64,000 nt of DNA from Gynurincola endophyticus (lineage in GTDB: Bacteria; Bacteroidota; Bacteroidia; Chitinophagales; Chitinophagaceae): assembly GCF_003991195.1 (NCBI RefSeq), contig NZ_RCWL01000005.1, positions 261,078-325,077 on the forward strand, in the 5' to 3' direction. Both the position numbers and the translations under genes were made by a program. Below, one piece after another: positions 35,375 to 43,604 of this stretch. The notes under the pieces were generated by a model. The model was not told where the DNA came from. It saw only the letters and a program-made list of their open reading frames with translations, and searched no databases. Each line of letters starts with the position of its first letter. The first letter of the stretch is position 1.

Positions 35375-36745
35375 ATGCTGAATCGGTTCATGATTTATTT
35401 GAAGTCGTTATTCGCAAGAATAATGAATGATCAATTGAAGCAGGATTTGCTGAAAGCTGTTCCTTTTTGGATTGCATCTTTCTGTACAGGTATTATTGCG
35501 GTGGTATATGCCAAACTTTTTGCACTCGCCGAAGAGTGGAGTGCGCACGTTTTGCACAACCTGGAGTGGTGGTTATTTATTGTTGCACCAATTTGCTTTG
35601 TGACCGCCTGGTGGATTGTTAAACGGTTTGCCCCCGCCGCTAAAGGTTCTGGTATTCCTCAGGTGATGGCTGCAATTGAACTCGCTAATCCGAAAAACAC
35701 AGATAAAATCAGTTCTTTACTGAGTATACGTATTCTGGTGGTTAAAATAATCTCTTCGATGTTAATGGTAGTTGGTGGTGGCGTAGTGGGGAGAGAAGGC
35801 CCGACCATTCAGATTGCCGGTACCGTTTTCTGGAAAATTAACCAGTGGCTGCCCGCCTCCTGGCCAAAAATATCTAAAAGAAACTCTATTATGACTGGTG
35901 CGGCAGCAGGATTGGCCGCAGCCTTTAATACCCCTTTAGGTGGAATCGTATTCGCTGTGGAGGAGCTGGCACGTACACATATGAGTAGTTTTAAAACAGC
36001 TCTTTTTACGGCGGTCATTATAGCCGGGTTAACCGCACAGGGAATCATTGGTTCCTATCTGTACCTGGGGTATCCGGTAGTGGCGCCATATGCCTGGTGG
36101 ATCTTTCTCGTGATTATGCTTGTTGCTGCTATCAGCGGTATTGCCGGTGCTGCTATGTCCAAAGGAATTCTGATGGGGGTACGATTCACCAAAAAGTTCG
36201 TATCTAATAAACAACAGGTTATATATATTATTATCTGTGCTTTTATCCTTGCATCGTTCGGTTATTTTATGGGCGAACTTTCTGTCGGATCAGGAAAGGA
36301 AATTATGGAGAAGACCTTGTTTACTGATGACAAATCGCTCCCCTGGTATTTACCGATTGTACGGATGCTCGGCTCAATCTTTTCTTTTACGACCGGTGCA
36401 GCCGGCGGTGTTTTTGCACCGTCTTTAGGTGCCGGAGCGAGTATAGGAGCAGTTTTTGCCGGTTGGTTTAACCTGACTCCAACTGAATCTAATCTCCTGA
36501 TTTTGTCGGCTATGGTCGCTTTTTTAACAGGATTAACCAGAACCCCTTTTACTTCAGCTATTCTGGTATTAGAAATGACCGACAGGCATTCTGTTATTTT
36601 TCAACTGATGCTTGCAGGAATGGTCGCCAATCTGATTGCTAAACTGATTGACAGGAAATCCTTTTACGATCATTTAAAAGAAGGATACCTGAAAGATGCG
36701 CAGGAAATTCCTCCTCCGCCTGATTTTAATAAGCCGGTCTCCTAA
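35375..36745 (+). CDS. CLC family chloride channel or H+/Cl- antiporter
   Basis: A 456-residue membrane protein with the CLC fold. All three selectivity motifs are visible: GSGIP (about residue 93), GREGP with the gating glutamate E141, and GGVFAPSLGAG (about residue 346). It lacks the C-terminal CBS domains found in some relatives. Whether it is a channel or an exchanger depends on the internal proton glutamate, which was not assigned. It acts in the inner membrane in chloride or pH balance. A DUF6728-like gene follows. Confidence 0.93.
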   Translation: MLNRFMIYLKSLFARIMNDQLKQDLLKAVPFWIASFCTGIIAVVYAKLFALAEEWSAHVLHNLEWWLFIVAPICFVTAWWIVKRFAPAAKGSGIPQVMAAIELANPKNTDKISSLLSIRILVVKIISSMLMVVGGGVVGREGPTIQIAGTVFWKINQWLPASWPKISKRNSIMTGAAAGLAAAFNTPLGGIVFAVEELARTHMSSFKTALFTAVIIAGLTAQGIIGSYLYLGYPVVAPYAWWIFLVIMLVAAISGIAGAAMSKGILMGVRFTKKFVSNKQQVIYIIICAFILASFGYFMGELSVGSGKEIMEKTLFTDDKSLPWYLPIVRMLGSIFSFTTGAAGGVFAPSLGAGASIGAVFAGWFNLTPTESNLLILSAMVAFLTGLTRTPFTSAILVLEMTDRHSVIFQLMLAGMVANLIAKLIDRKSFYDHLKEGYLKDAQEIPPPPDFNKPVS

Positions 36746-36752
36746 AACCGAT

Positions 36753-36760
36753 TATCTTTG
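36753..36760 (+). promoter_or_regulatory. -7 box before the 54-residue membrane protein gene
   Basis: TATCTTTG matches TAnnTTTG and ends 13 bases before the ATG at 36774. It lies only 8 bases after the CLC stop, so the small gene may have its own promoter. Confidence 0.5.
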
Positions 36761-36773
36761 TAAAAAAAACATT

Positions 36774-36938
36774 ATGGGTGTTTGGAAACAAATAGGAGAG
36801 TATTTATTTATAAAAAAGAAAGATCCCAACAGGCCTGACTCTGGTTTCGTCAGATACATGCATGGAATGAACCGGATCAGTATTTTTATGTTCCTGATTG
36901 CAATAGTTATTATTATCGTCAAATTATTGGTGGGATAA
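36774..36938 (+). CDS. 54-residue single-helix membrane protein (DUF6728-like)
   Basis: A very small protein with an N-terminal amphipathic part (MGVWKQIGEYLFIKKKDPNRPD) and a C-terminal membrane helix (ISIFMFLIAIVIIIVKLLVG). The pattern of VWKQIGEYLF, a basic patch, RYMHGMNRIS and a terminal helix is one I associate with DUF6728, which is conserved in Bacteroidetes. The ATG at 36774 is chosen because the -7 box lies just upstream and the family start matches; the open frame extends upstream into CLC. The gene ends one base before the convergent lpxB stop. Function unknown. Confidence 0.75.
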   Translation: MGVWKQIGEYLFIKKKDPNRPDSGFVRYMHGMNRISIFMFLIAIVIIIVKLLVG

Positions 36939-38045
36939 TCAGCTGTGTAAAAAACGAACAATTTGTTCTGCGGCTTGCTGTGAAGCATGACCACCTGCCA
37001 CTAGTTTATGTTTCAGTGCCTGATAATCAGCTTTTAACTGCGCTCTTTTTTCCTCGTTATTTAACAAGTCATTCAACTCTTTTACCAGATTGGTTTCATT
37101 TAAATCGTCTTGTATTAACTCGGTTACGATTAAACGATCCATGATCAGGTTAACTAGCGATATATATTTTACTTTAATTAATCTTTTGGCAATTTGATAA
37201 GAAATCGGATTGCCTTTGTAACAGACAACTTCCGGAATACCCATCAATGCTGTTTCTAAAGTTGCTGTTCCCGAAGTTACAAGTGCAGCTTTTGCCTGAG
37301 CTAATACTTCATAAGTTTTACCTGATGCAGTTTGTACTGTACTAAATCCTCTGATGAATTCATCGTAGAATGACTCCTCTAACCCCGGAGCTTTGGCTAC
37401 AATAAACTGATAGTCGGGAAAATGTTTTACAACAGATAACATCACCGGCAGCTTTTTTCTGATTTCCTGCTTTCTGCTACCGGGAAGTAAGGCGATGATT
37501 GGCCGGTCACTATTGGATAGTCTGGGAATAGCACGCGGTGCATCTACCACTTCTACCAGCGGGTGCCCTACATAATTCACTTCCCATGACCATTTATCTC
37601 TAAAATAATCTTTTTCAAAAGGAAGAATTACCAGCATCTGATCAATTGTTTTTTTCATGCCGGGAACACGATTCTCTTTCCATGCCCACACCTGCGGGGC
37701 TATATAATAAATAACTTTAAATCCTTTTGCTTTTGCCCATTTGGCAATCCGTAAGTTAAATCCGGGATAATCTATTAATATAATTGCATCAGGTTGATAT
37801 TCTTCTATATCCTTTTTGCACCATTTCAGGTTGTTCAGAATGGTTTTTAAATTCATCAGAACTTCTACGAAACCCATAAACGCCAGGTCACGGAAATGTT
37901 TTACAACATTACCTCCGGCAGCCTGCATCAGGTCTCCCCCCCAACAACGTATCGTTGCATGAGGATCCTGAATTTTTAACTGCCTGATCAAATTACTACC
38001 GTGCAAATCACCCGAAGCTTCACCTGCAATAATATAATAGCGCAT
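36939..38045 (-). CDS. lpxB: lipid-A-disaccharide synthase LpxB
   Basis: Joins UDP-2,3-diacylglucosamine and lipid X to form the lipid A disaccharide, a peripheral inner-membrane step. The GT19 start YYIIAGEASGDLHG, the FMGFVEVL segment near residue 58, WAWKENRV near residue 140 and the LLPGSRKQEI motif near residue 195 are all present. The 368-residue length is normal. It follows a small membrane gene and surE on the minus strand, and these three probably share a transcript. Confidence 0.95.
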   Translation of the reverse strand: MRYYIIAGEASGDLHGSNLIRQLKIQDPHATIRCWGGDLMQAAGGNVVKHFRDLAFMGFVEVLMNLKTILNNLKWCKKDIEEYQPDAIILIDYPGFNLRIAKWAKAKGFKVIYYIAPQVWAWKENRVPGMKKTIDQMLVILPFEKDYFRDKWSWEVNYVGHPLVEVVDAPRAIPRLSNSDRPIIALLPGSRKQEIRKKLPVMLSVVKHFPDYQFIVAKAPGLEESFYDEFIRGFSTVQTASGKTYEVLAQAKAALVTSGTATLETALMGIPEVVCYKGNPISYQIAKRLIKVKYISLVNLIMDRLIVTELIQDDLNETNLVKELNDLLNNEEKRAQLKADYQALKHKLVAGGHASQQAAEQIVRFLHS

Positions 38046-38074
38046 CTGTATCTTGATTTTTGTAAAGGTACAGT

Positions 38075-38371
38075 TTAATAAAAGAATTTAATGAGTAAGG
38101 TGATCAATGCTATTAATAAGGTAACAGCAAAAATTCCTTTAGCTGTTTTGTCAACTTTTTTGTTAATATAAATAGTAAACAGTGCGATGTTTAACACCAG
38201 AAACGGAACAGAAAGAGACGTAAGCTGGGTACCGTTTGTGGCCAGAAAACTAAAATAATCTCCCCAGGAAAATGTCGGAGAAAATTTCCAGAAATAAAAT
38301 ACAACTACGCTAAGGATCGGGGCAATGATGCCCAGGGCGATGCCGAGGGCAAATGAATCTTTTTTAAACAT
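38075..38371 (-). CDS. small membrane protein between surE and lpxB
   Basis: A 98-residue protein with three hydrophobic helices (about 8-29, 55-70 and 78-97). No family is recognised. Its ATG overlaps the surE stop codon in the form TAATG, so translation is probably coupled. It lies 29 bases before lpxB. The order surE, small membrane protein, lpxB suggests an envelope-related job but does not prove it. Confidence 0.75.
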   Translation of the reverse strand: MFKKDSFALGIALGIIAPILSVVVFYFWKFSPTFSWGDYFSFLATNGTQLTSLSVPFLVLNIALFTIYINKKVDKTAKGIFAVTLLIALITLLIKFFY

Positions 38372-39150
38372 TAGAATTTCCAGTCTTTTTCTATTTGATT
38401 TTTTAATTGGTAGTTCGTTAAATCATATTGAACCGGTACCATGCTGATATAATTATTATCCAATGCCCATACATCACAATCCTCACCTGTATCAAAATTT
38501 TGAAACTCACCCGTTAACCAGAAATATTTTCTACCGTGCGGGTCTTCGCGTTGAATAAAACTTTCCTGATACTTTGCATGCGCCTGGCGACAAATTTTGA
38601 CGCCGTTTATAATATCCAAAGGAACAGCCGGGATATTCACATTTAATACTACGTTTTTGCCCGGAGGGTGCTGCATCATCTGTTCTACTATTTTCCGCGC
38701 ATAAAAACGGGATGCTGTAAAATCAGCCTCAATGCTATAGTCGAGTAATGAAAAACCAATACTTGGAATGCCTTCAATCGCAGCTTCTACCGCCGCACTC
38801 ATTGTACCTGAATAAATTACATTAATAGAATGGTTGGCACCATGGTTAATTCCACTCACACACAAATCTGGTTTACGATGTAAAATCTTATCTACCGCCA
38901 GCTTTACACAGTCTACAGGAGTTCCCGAACATTGCCACGATTCGATGCCTTCAAACATTTCTACCTGGTATAATCTGAGCGGTTGGCCAATGGTAATGGC
39001 ATGCCCCATCCCGCTTTGCGGTTTATCCGGCGCCACTACTACTATCTTTCCTAAACCCCTTACCGCCTCAATCAGGTTTCTGATTCCAGGAGCCGTAATA
39101 CCATCATCATTGGTAACTAAAATAATAGGTTCTTCTTGGTTCAACGACAT
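38371..39150 (-). CDS. surE: 5'/3'-nucleotidase SurE
   Basis: Dephosphorylates nucleoside monophosphates, with a role in stationary-phase survival. The conserved start ILVTNDDGITAPGI contains the metal-binding Asp pair at residues 15-16, followed by PDKPQSGMGHAIT (Ser ligand) and SGINHGANHS (Asn ligand). The length of 259 is normal. It is first of three closely spaced minus-strand genes, divergent from atpG. Confidence 0.95.
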   Translation of the reverse strand: MSLNQEEPIILVTNDDGITAPGIRNLIEAVRGLGKIVVVAPDKPQSGMGHAITIGQPLRLYQVEMFEGIESWQCSGTPVDCVKLAVDKILHRKPDLCVSGINHGANHSINVIYSGTMSAAVEAAIEGIPSIGFSLLDYSIEADFTASRFYARKIVEQMMQHPPGKNVVLNVNIPAVPLDIINGVKICRQAHAKYQESFIQREDPHGRKYFWLTGEFQNFDTGEDCDVWALDNNYISMVPVQYDLTNYQLKNQIEKDWKF

Positions 39151-39309
39151 AATTAAATTAGGTTATATTAATTGAAACATGAATTTATGACCAAATTTGT
39201 AGCCTTTGTGTAAATTCTACAAAGATTTGTTCAAAATCATTCATTTATCCATAACATTATACGAAATTTTTTATTTTTTAGTTCAGACTAAGGGTGGAAT
39301 TTTTTAAGG

Positions 39310-39344
39310 TTGCATGGATTTTTAGAACCTTTGCGCTACCTTTG
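39310..39344 (+). promoter_or_regulatory. promoter of atpG
   Basis: TACCTTTG at 39337-39344 matches TAnnTTTG and is preceded by TTGCATGG at 39310, like strong Bacteroidetes promoters. The spacing of 24 bases is a little longer than usual. The 5' leader would be about 60 bases. Confidence 0.55.
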
Positions 39345-39410
39345 CAGCCAAATCATGTAATAAGGATAAAAAGAACTTATTTCATATTGAAAATCAAATA
39401 GTTATAAACC

Positions 39411-40292
39411 ATGGCAGGTCAGTTAAAAGAAGTTCGTTCCAGAATACAATCAGTGCAAAATATGCAGCAGATTACGAAGGCGATGAAAATGGTGAGTGCT
39501 GCGAAATTGAGAAAAGCGCAGGATGCCATTATTCAAATGCGTCCTTATGCACGTAAGTTGCAGGATGTGTTGAGTAACATTGTTTCTGGAGCTAAAGCTG
39601 GTGCAGTGGGTAAATTAGCTGAAGAACGTGCAGTAGAAAAAGTATTACTGATTGTAATTACTTCTGATCGTGGCTTGTGTGGTGCTTACAATGCTAACCT
39701 CATTAAAACAGCTAAAGCCGTTATCAAAGAACGATATGCTGCTCAAAGTGAAAAAGGAAATGTAACTATCTGGGCTATCGGTAAAAAAGGATATGAGCAT
39801 TTTGCTAAAAATAATTTCAAAGTTCAGGAAGATTTCAAAGACCTGATCATCAATTTAAGCTTTGAGAATGTTCAGACTTGTGCCCAGGATGCCGTAAAAG
39901 CATTTCAGCAAGAAAAATTTGATGTCGTTGAAATTATTTATAGCCAGTTTTTAAATGCTGCTACTCAGCGTTTTGTGACTGAAAGATTTTTACCGATTCC
40001 AAAGGTGGAAACAGAAGAAGGTGAAGCTAGCATCGACTTTATCTTTGAACCTAACAAAGAAGAACTGATCGCTGAGCTAATGCCGAAAATTTTAAATACA
40101 CAGCTCTATAAAGCTGTATTAGACGCACACGCATCTGAACACGGAGCAAGAATGACTGCAATGGATAAAGCTTCTGAAAATGCGAACGACATGTTGCGTA
40201 CACTGAAAATTTACTACAACCGCGCTCGTCAGGCTGCAATCACTACTGAATTAACAGAGATTGTATCAGGTGCAGCAGCGTTAAAAGGATAA
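39411..40292 (+). CDS. atpG: ATP synthase F1 subunit gamma
   Basis: Rotor subunit of F1Fo ATP synthase. The conserved N-terminus (RIQSVQNMQQITKAMKMVSAAKLRKAQ) and C-terminus (NARQAAITTELTEIVSGAAAL-like, here RARQAAITTELTEIVSGAAALKG) form the coiled-coil shaft. The region around residues 85-100 (TSDRGLCGAYNANL) is diagnostic. The length of 293 is normal. No other ATP synthase gene lies in the window: upstream is surE in the opposite direction and downstream is a terminator. Confidence 0.96.
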   Translation: MAGQLKEVRSRIQSVQNMQQITKAMKMVSAAKLRKAQDAIIQMRPYARKLQDVLSNIVSGAKAGAVGKLAEERAVEKVLLIVITSDRGLCGAYNANLIKTAKAVIKERYAAQSEKGNVTIWAIGKKGYEHFAKNNFKVQEDFKDLIINLSFENVQTCAQDAVKAFQQEKFDVVEIIYSQFLNAATQRFVTERFLPIPKVETEEGEASIDFIFEPNKEELIAELMPKILNTQLYKAVLDAHASEHGARMTAMDKASENANDMLRTLKIYYNRARQAAITTELTEIVSGAAALKG

Positions 40293-40318
40293 TCATAAGT
40301 TTTTTCCTTATATTGTGG

Positions 40319-40350
40319 ATGTGCGAATAGTAAATGCTATTCGCACATTT
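40319..40350 (+). terminator. terminator after atpG
   Basis: A perfect 12-bp stem (ATGTGCGAATAG / CTATTCGCACAT) with a 6-base loop is followed by a short TTGTT run. It lies 26 bases after the atpG stop. Confidence 0.75.
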
Positions 40351-40367
40351 GTTAAATAGCATGATCT

Positions 40368-41369
40368 ATGGAAATCGGAAATCTCATACCACATATTGAG
40401 TCTTTAATTTTTGCTAGTGAAAAACCGTTAACCACTATCGAATTAACTGATCTTATTAATCAGGCTTTTGGTTTTATGGAAGATAAAATCATACTTGATC
40501 AGGTGGAATCGGCATTAGAAGGAATTATAGAAAAATATTCTTCTGAATTCTTCCCCTTTGAAGTGCGCGAAAGCGGTGGAGGATGGCAGTTCTTAACTAA
40601 AAAAGACTATCATAAAACAGTTGCTCAACTTAATGGTGATAAGTTTTTAAAACGCCTTTCAACAGCTGCGCTGGAAACATTATCGATCATCGCTTACAAA
40701 CAACCTATTACTAAAGCTGAAATTGAAGCTATCAGAGGTGTGAGCAGTGATTACGCTATTCAAAAATTACTGGAAAAAGAATTAGTTTCAATTATAGGTA
40801 GAAATGAAACAATGCCAGGCCATCCGCTGGTGTATGCTACCTCAAAAAGTTTCATGGATTATTTCGGTATTAATACCACCGATGATCTGCCTAAGCTGAA
40901 AGATGTAATTGATGATAGCTCTGTTACACCTGCTATTGTAAATGAAGCGGGCGAAGCTGTACACGAAGATGCTCCGGAAAATTTTGAGCCTGCGGAAGAA
41001 GATACTTCTTTCACTTTGGAAGTGGATGAAAACGGTCAACTGGTTGAGGTAAGAACAGCTGAGGAGCAATTAGCAGATAACAACAATGCAGATGTAACCG
41101 GTAATACCGAAAATGAACCCGGTCAGGAAGAAGAAGATTTCAATGAGGAAGAGCAAACATTTGAAGATGAATTGTTTGAAGAAGAACTCGAAACCGAAGA
41201 TAAGCTGACGGATGAAGGTGCACAGACTGAAGAAAATGCGAACGAAGGTGTTGAAAATAATGATGAATTAGCAGAAGAAGAGGGATATCAGAATGAAGAA
41301 GATGCAGAAAATGATGAAGATGATTCAGATGAGAATATGGATGAAGATGACTTAAATGAAAAGAATTAA
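40368..41369 (+). CDS. scpB: segregation and condensation protein ScpB with long acidic tail
   Basis: Partner of the Smc-ScpA condensin complex in chromosome segregation. Residues 1 to about 180 carry the two winged-helix domains; the diagnostic STAALETLSIIAYKQPITKAEIEAIRG occurs near residue 100. A tail of about 140 residues follows, composed mainly of Glu, Asp and Asn with very few basic residues. Typical ScpB proteins have about 180-200 residues, so the tail is an addition. It is predicted disordered. A strong terminator follows. Confidence 0.93.
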   Translation: MEIGNLIPHIESLIFASEKPLTTIELTDLINQAFGFMEDKIILDQVESALEGIIEKYSSEFFPFEVRESGGGWQFLTKKDYHKTVAQLNGDKFLKRLSTAALETLSIIAYKQPITKAEIEAIRGVSSDYAIQKLLEKELVSIIGRNETMPGHPLVYATSKSFMDYFGINTTDDLPKLKDVIDDSSVTPAIVNEAGEAVHEDAPENFEPAEEDTSFTLEVDENGQLVEVRTAEEQLADNNNADVTGNTENEPGQEEEDFNEEEQTFEDELFEEELETEDKLTDEGAQTEENANEGVENNDELAEEEGYQNEEDAENDEDDSDENMDEDDLNEKN

Positions 41370-41408
41370 TAGTTTTTTTGTTTATACTTAATTATCAGAT
41401 AAATTTAC

Positions 41409-41440
41409 AGTGCAGGTATTCGATACCTGCACTTTTTTTT
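41409..41440 (+). terminator. terminator after scpB
   Basis: A perfect 11-bp stem (AGTGCAGGTAT / ATACCTGCACT) with loop TCG is followed by seven further T residues. It is the clearest plus-strand rho-independent terminator in the window. Confidence 0.9.
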
Positions 41441-41459
41441 GGCCCTTTATCAATCAACA

Positions 41460-42674
41460 ATGTCAACATCTATCTCTAATCAAACCCTTGTTCATTTAGC
41501 AGAGAAATACGGAACGCCGTTGTATGTTTATAACTTCAATACAATCGAGCGTCAATATAAAAAGCTACAATCGGCATTCGAAGGAACTAACACCAGGTTC
41601 TTTTATGCCTGTAAAGCTTTAACCAATATTAATGTTTTGAAGTATGTGAAATCATTGGGAGCAAATATCGACTGCAGCTCTATCAATGAAGTGAAACTGG
41701 CATTGAAGGCAGGTTTTCCTGCGAAAAGAATTCTTTATACTTCTAACGGAATCAGTTTTGATGAAATCGAAGTGGCTAAAGAGTTGGGTGTTTATATTAA
41801 TATTGACTCTCTCTCTAATCTTCGAAAATTCGGTGAAGCTTTTGGTGATCAATATCCTGTCGGCTTACGTTTACGTCCTAATATTATGGCTGGCGGTAAT
41901 TTGAAAATTTCAACCGGGCATGAGAATAGTAAGTTTGGAATTCCTGTTGATTTATTAGATGATATCCTGACTATTGTTAAAGCTTACGATATTAATGTAA
42001 TTGATCTTCATATCCATACCGGATCTGAAATAAAAGATGTAGGCGTTTTTGTGAAAGGGATAGAAGTTTTATTCGATCTTTTACCACACTTCCCGCATGT
42101 TAAAGTTATTGACCTCGGTGGTGGTTTCAAAGTACCTTACAAAAAAGACGAACAGGGAACTGATATTGATCTGTTAGCCAAAGAAGTTTTTGATGCTATT
42201 AAGAGTCATCCGAATGCTTTGGGAAGATCACTGGAGGTTTGGTTCGAACCAGGTAAATTTCTGGTAAGCGAATGTGGCACATTACTTACTAAAGTAAATG
42301 TGCTGAAGAAAACAAAAACTACCAGATTCGCTGCGGTGAATTCAGGGTTTAATCATCTGATCAGGCCAATGTTTTATGATGCTTTTCATCAGATCGATAA
42401 TATCTCAAATGAGAATGGAGAAGTGGGTAACTATAGCATCGTCGGTAATATTTGTGAAACGGATACGTTTGCCTGGGAGCGCCCGATGAATGAAATTAAA
42501 GAAGGCGATATTCTGGCATTCAGAAATGCCGGCGCCTATGGTTTCGAAATGGCATCTAACTTCAACTCACGTTACAAACCGGCAGAAGTGATGGTTCTTA
42601 ACGGTAACGACGCATTGATCAGAGAAAGAGACCAGTTTGCGGATTTGTTCAGAAAACAGATTGAAGTACTTTAG
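41460..42674 (+). CDS. lysA: diaminopimelate decarboxylase LysA
   Basis: Converts meso-diaminopimelate to L-lysine, with PLP as cofactor. The Lys that binds PLP is K52 in FFYACKAL, the glycine-rich phosphate site is DLGGGF (about residue 220), and the C-terminal motif ICETDTF holds the Cys from the partner subunit. The ATG at 41460 gives 404 residues; an upstream in-frame TTG at 41439 lies inside the terminator T-run and is rejected. The gene stands alone between two terminators. Confidence 0.95.
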   Translation: MSTSISNQTLVHLAEKYGTPLYVYNFNTIERQYKKLQSAFEGTNTRFFYACKALTNINVLKYVKSLGANIDCSSINEVKLALKAGFPAKRILYTSNGISFDEIEVAKELGVYINIDSLSNLRKFGEAFGDQYPVGLRLRPNIMAGGNLKISTGHENSKFGIPVDLLDDILTIVKAYDINVIDLHIHTGSEIKDVGVFVKGIEVLFDLLPHFPHVKVIDLGGGFKVPYKKDEQGTDIDLLAKEVFDAIKSHPNALGRSLEVWFEPGKFLVSECGTLLTKVNVLKKTKTTRFAAVNSGFNHLIRPMFYDAFHQIDNISNENGEVGNYSIVGNICETDTFAWERPMNEIKEGDILAFRNAGAYGFEMASNFNSRYKPAEVMVLNGNDALIRERDQFADLFRKQIEVL

Positions 42675-42725
42675 TGGTTGTATAATAAGCTCATTTTACA
42701 CTGAAATGCAACCTGCAGAATAGTA

Positions 42726-42767
42726 AAAAAGGGCATTGAAAGAGATCACTCTTTTAATGCCCTTTTT
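42726..42767. terminator. bidirectional terminator between lysA and a lipoprotein gene
   Basis: A 19-bp stem with one G-T pair (AAAAAGGGCATTGAAAGAG paired with its complement) surrounds a 4-base loop, with A and T runs at the outer ends on both strands. It separates the convergent genes. Confidence 0.9.
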
Positions 42768-42828
42768 GTATGTGTAAACTGTACTTTAAAAACTATTGTA
42801 ATCTGTTGATCACTGTGTATCCGGAAGG

Positions 42829-43431
42829 CTAACAATCGGGTACCATTCCCATCGTCATTCCCGACGGCCCCAATATCGGCACCATCCGCATATTGCATCC
42901 ACCTTCATCATCATCACTTATTTTTCTTGAAGTGTCAAATATCACCTCAAGAGTTGACCCGGGTGGAAAACCTTCCTGACCCTGAATAAATTCAATAGTC
43001 ATGATTAGTTTTGACTGTTCAGTGGTCAATGTGCCGTCAAAACTCATTTTTTGATCGGTATTGGCAATGATACCTGTTATTTTCTGATTGTTGATCTGAA
43101 ATGTTATATGATCGCTTTCTGCATGAAAGCTATTGTGGTTGTAGGCTCCTCTGAACTTTAAATTAACTTCTCCGATATCTCTGAAGTCAGCCATAACCAC
43201 TAATGAAACTGAATCTGCTGTGGGTTCTATCAGAACGATACGCCCGTCTCCTTCCCAGCGATGCGTTTGGTTTCCGCCCTCTGAACGTATGCCGGTAACT
43301 GATCCTTTATAAGGGTTGCCACCATATAAATCTGCAAAATTGTTGTCGCCTGGTTGATTTTCATCCTTTCTTGAACACCCCATTATAATAAATAACATAA
43401 ATATATAAATAACTAATTGTCTCATTTTCAT
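42829..43431 (-). CDS. lipoprotein of unknown function with Met/Gly-rich C-terminus
   Basis: A 200-residue lipoprotein with a lipobox (IIMGC, Cys 19). The mature part forms an antiparallel beta-like domain. It ends in a short tail bounded by two Cys residues and containing Met/Pro/Gly repeats (GGCNMRMVPILGPSGMTMGMVPDC, read in two parts). The tail is unusual and could bind metal or form a disulfide loop, which is inference. The gene is convergent with lysA and no other gene is co-directional nearby. Confidence 0.65.
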   Translation of the reverse strand: MKMRQLVIYIFMLFIIMGCSRKDENQPGDNNFADLYGGNPYKGSVTGIRSEGGNQTHRWEGDGRIVLIEPTADSVSLVVMADFRDIGEVNLKFRGAYNHNSFHAESDHITFQINNQKITGIIANTDQKMSFDGTLTTEQSKLIMTIEFIQGQEGFPPGSTLEVIFDTSRKISDDDEGGCNMRMVPILGPSGMTMGMVPDC

Positions 43432-43604
43432 AGTAACTTATTGTTGTTCGGATTGCGGAATCAAGAACTGTTCCAACAATCAGCTGGTCTCAGGTAGTGC
43501 TTCGAACTTTTTACTTTGCAGAAGCAGCTAAAGAATTGATTTTGCATTATCTTTCCTATAGCAATTTCAGCATATCCTCATTTTCTACTTCAAAATAATA
43601 ATTT

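Noticed and set aside
41439-41459. TTG at 41439 as start of lysA
   Set aside because: It lies within the T-run of the scpB terminator; the ATG at 41460 begins the conserved region at the normal distance.
21699-43484. The 19-base repeat as attachment sites of an integrated element
   Set aside because: The 22 kb between the copies is ordinary chromosomal content (efflux, lpxB, atpG, lysA) and holds no integrase, phage or conjugation gene.
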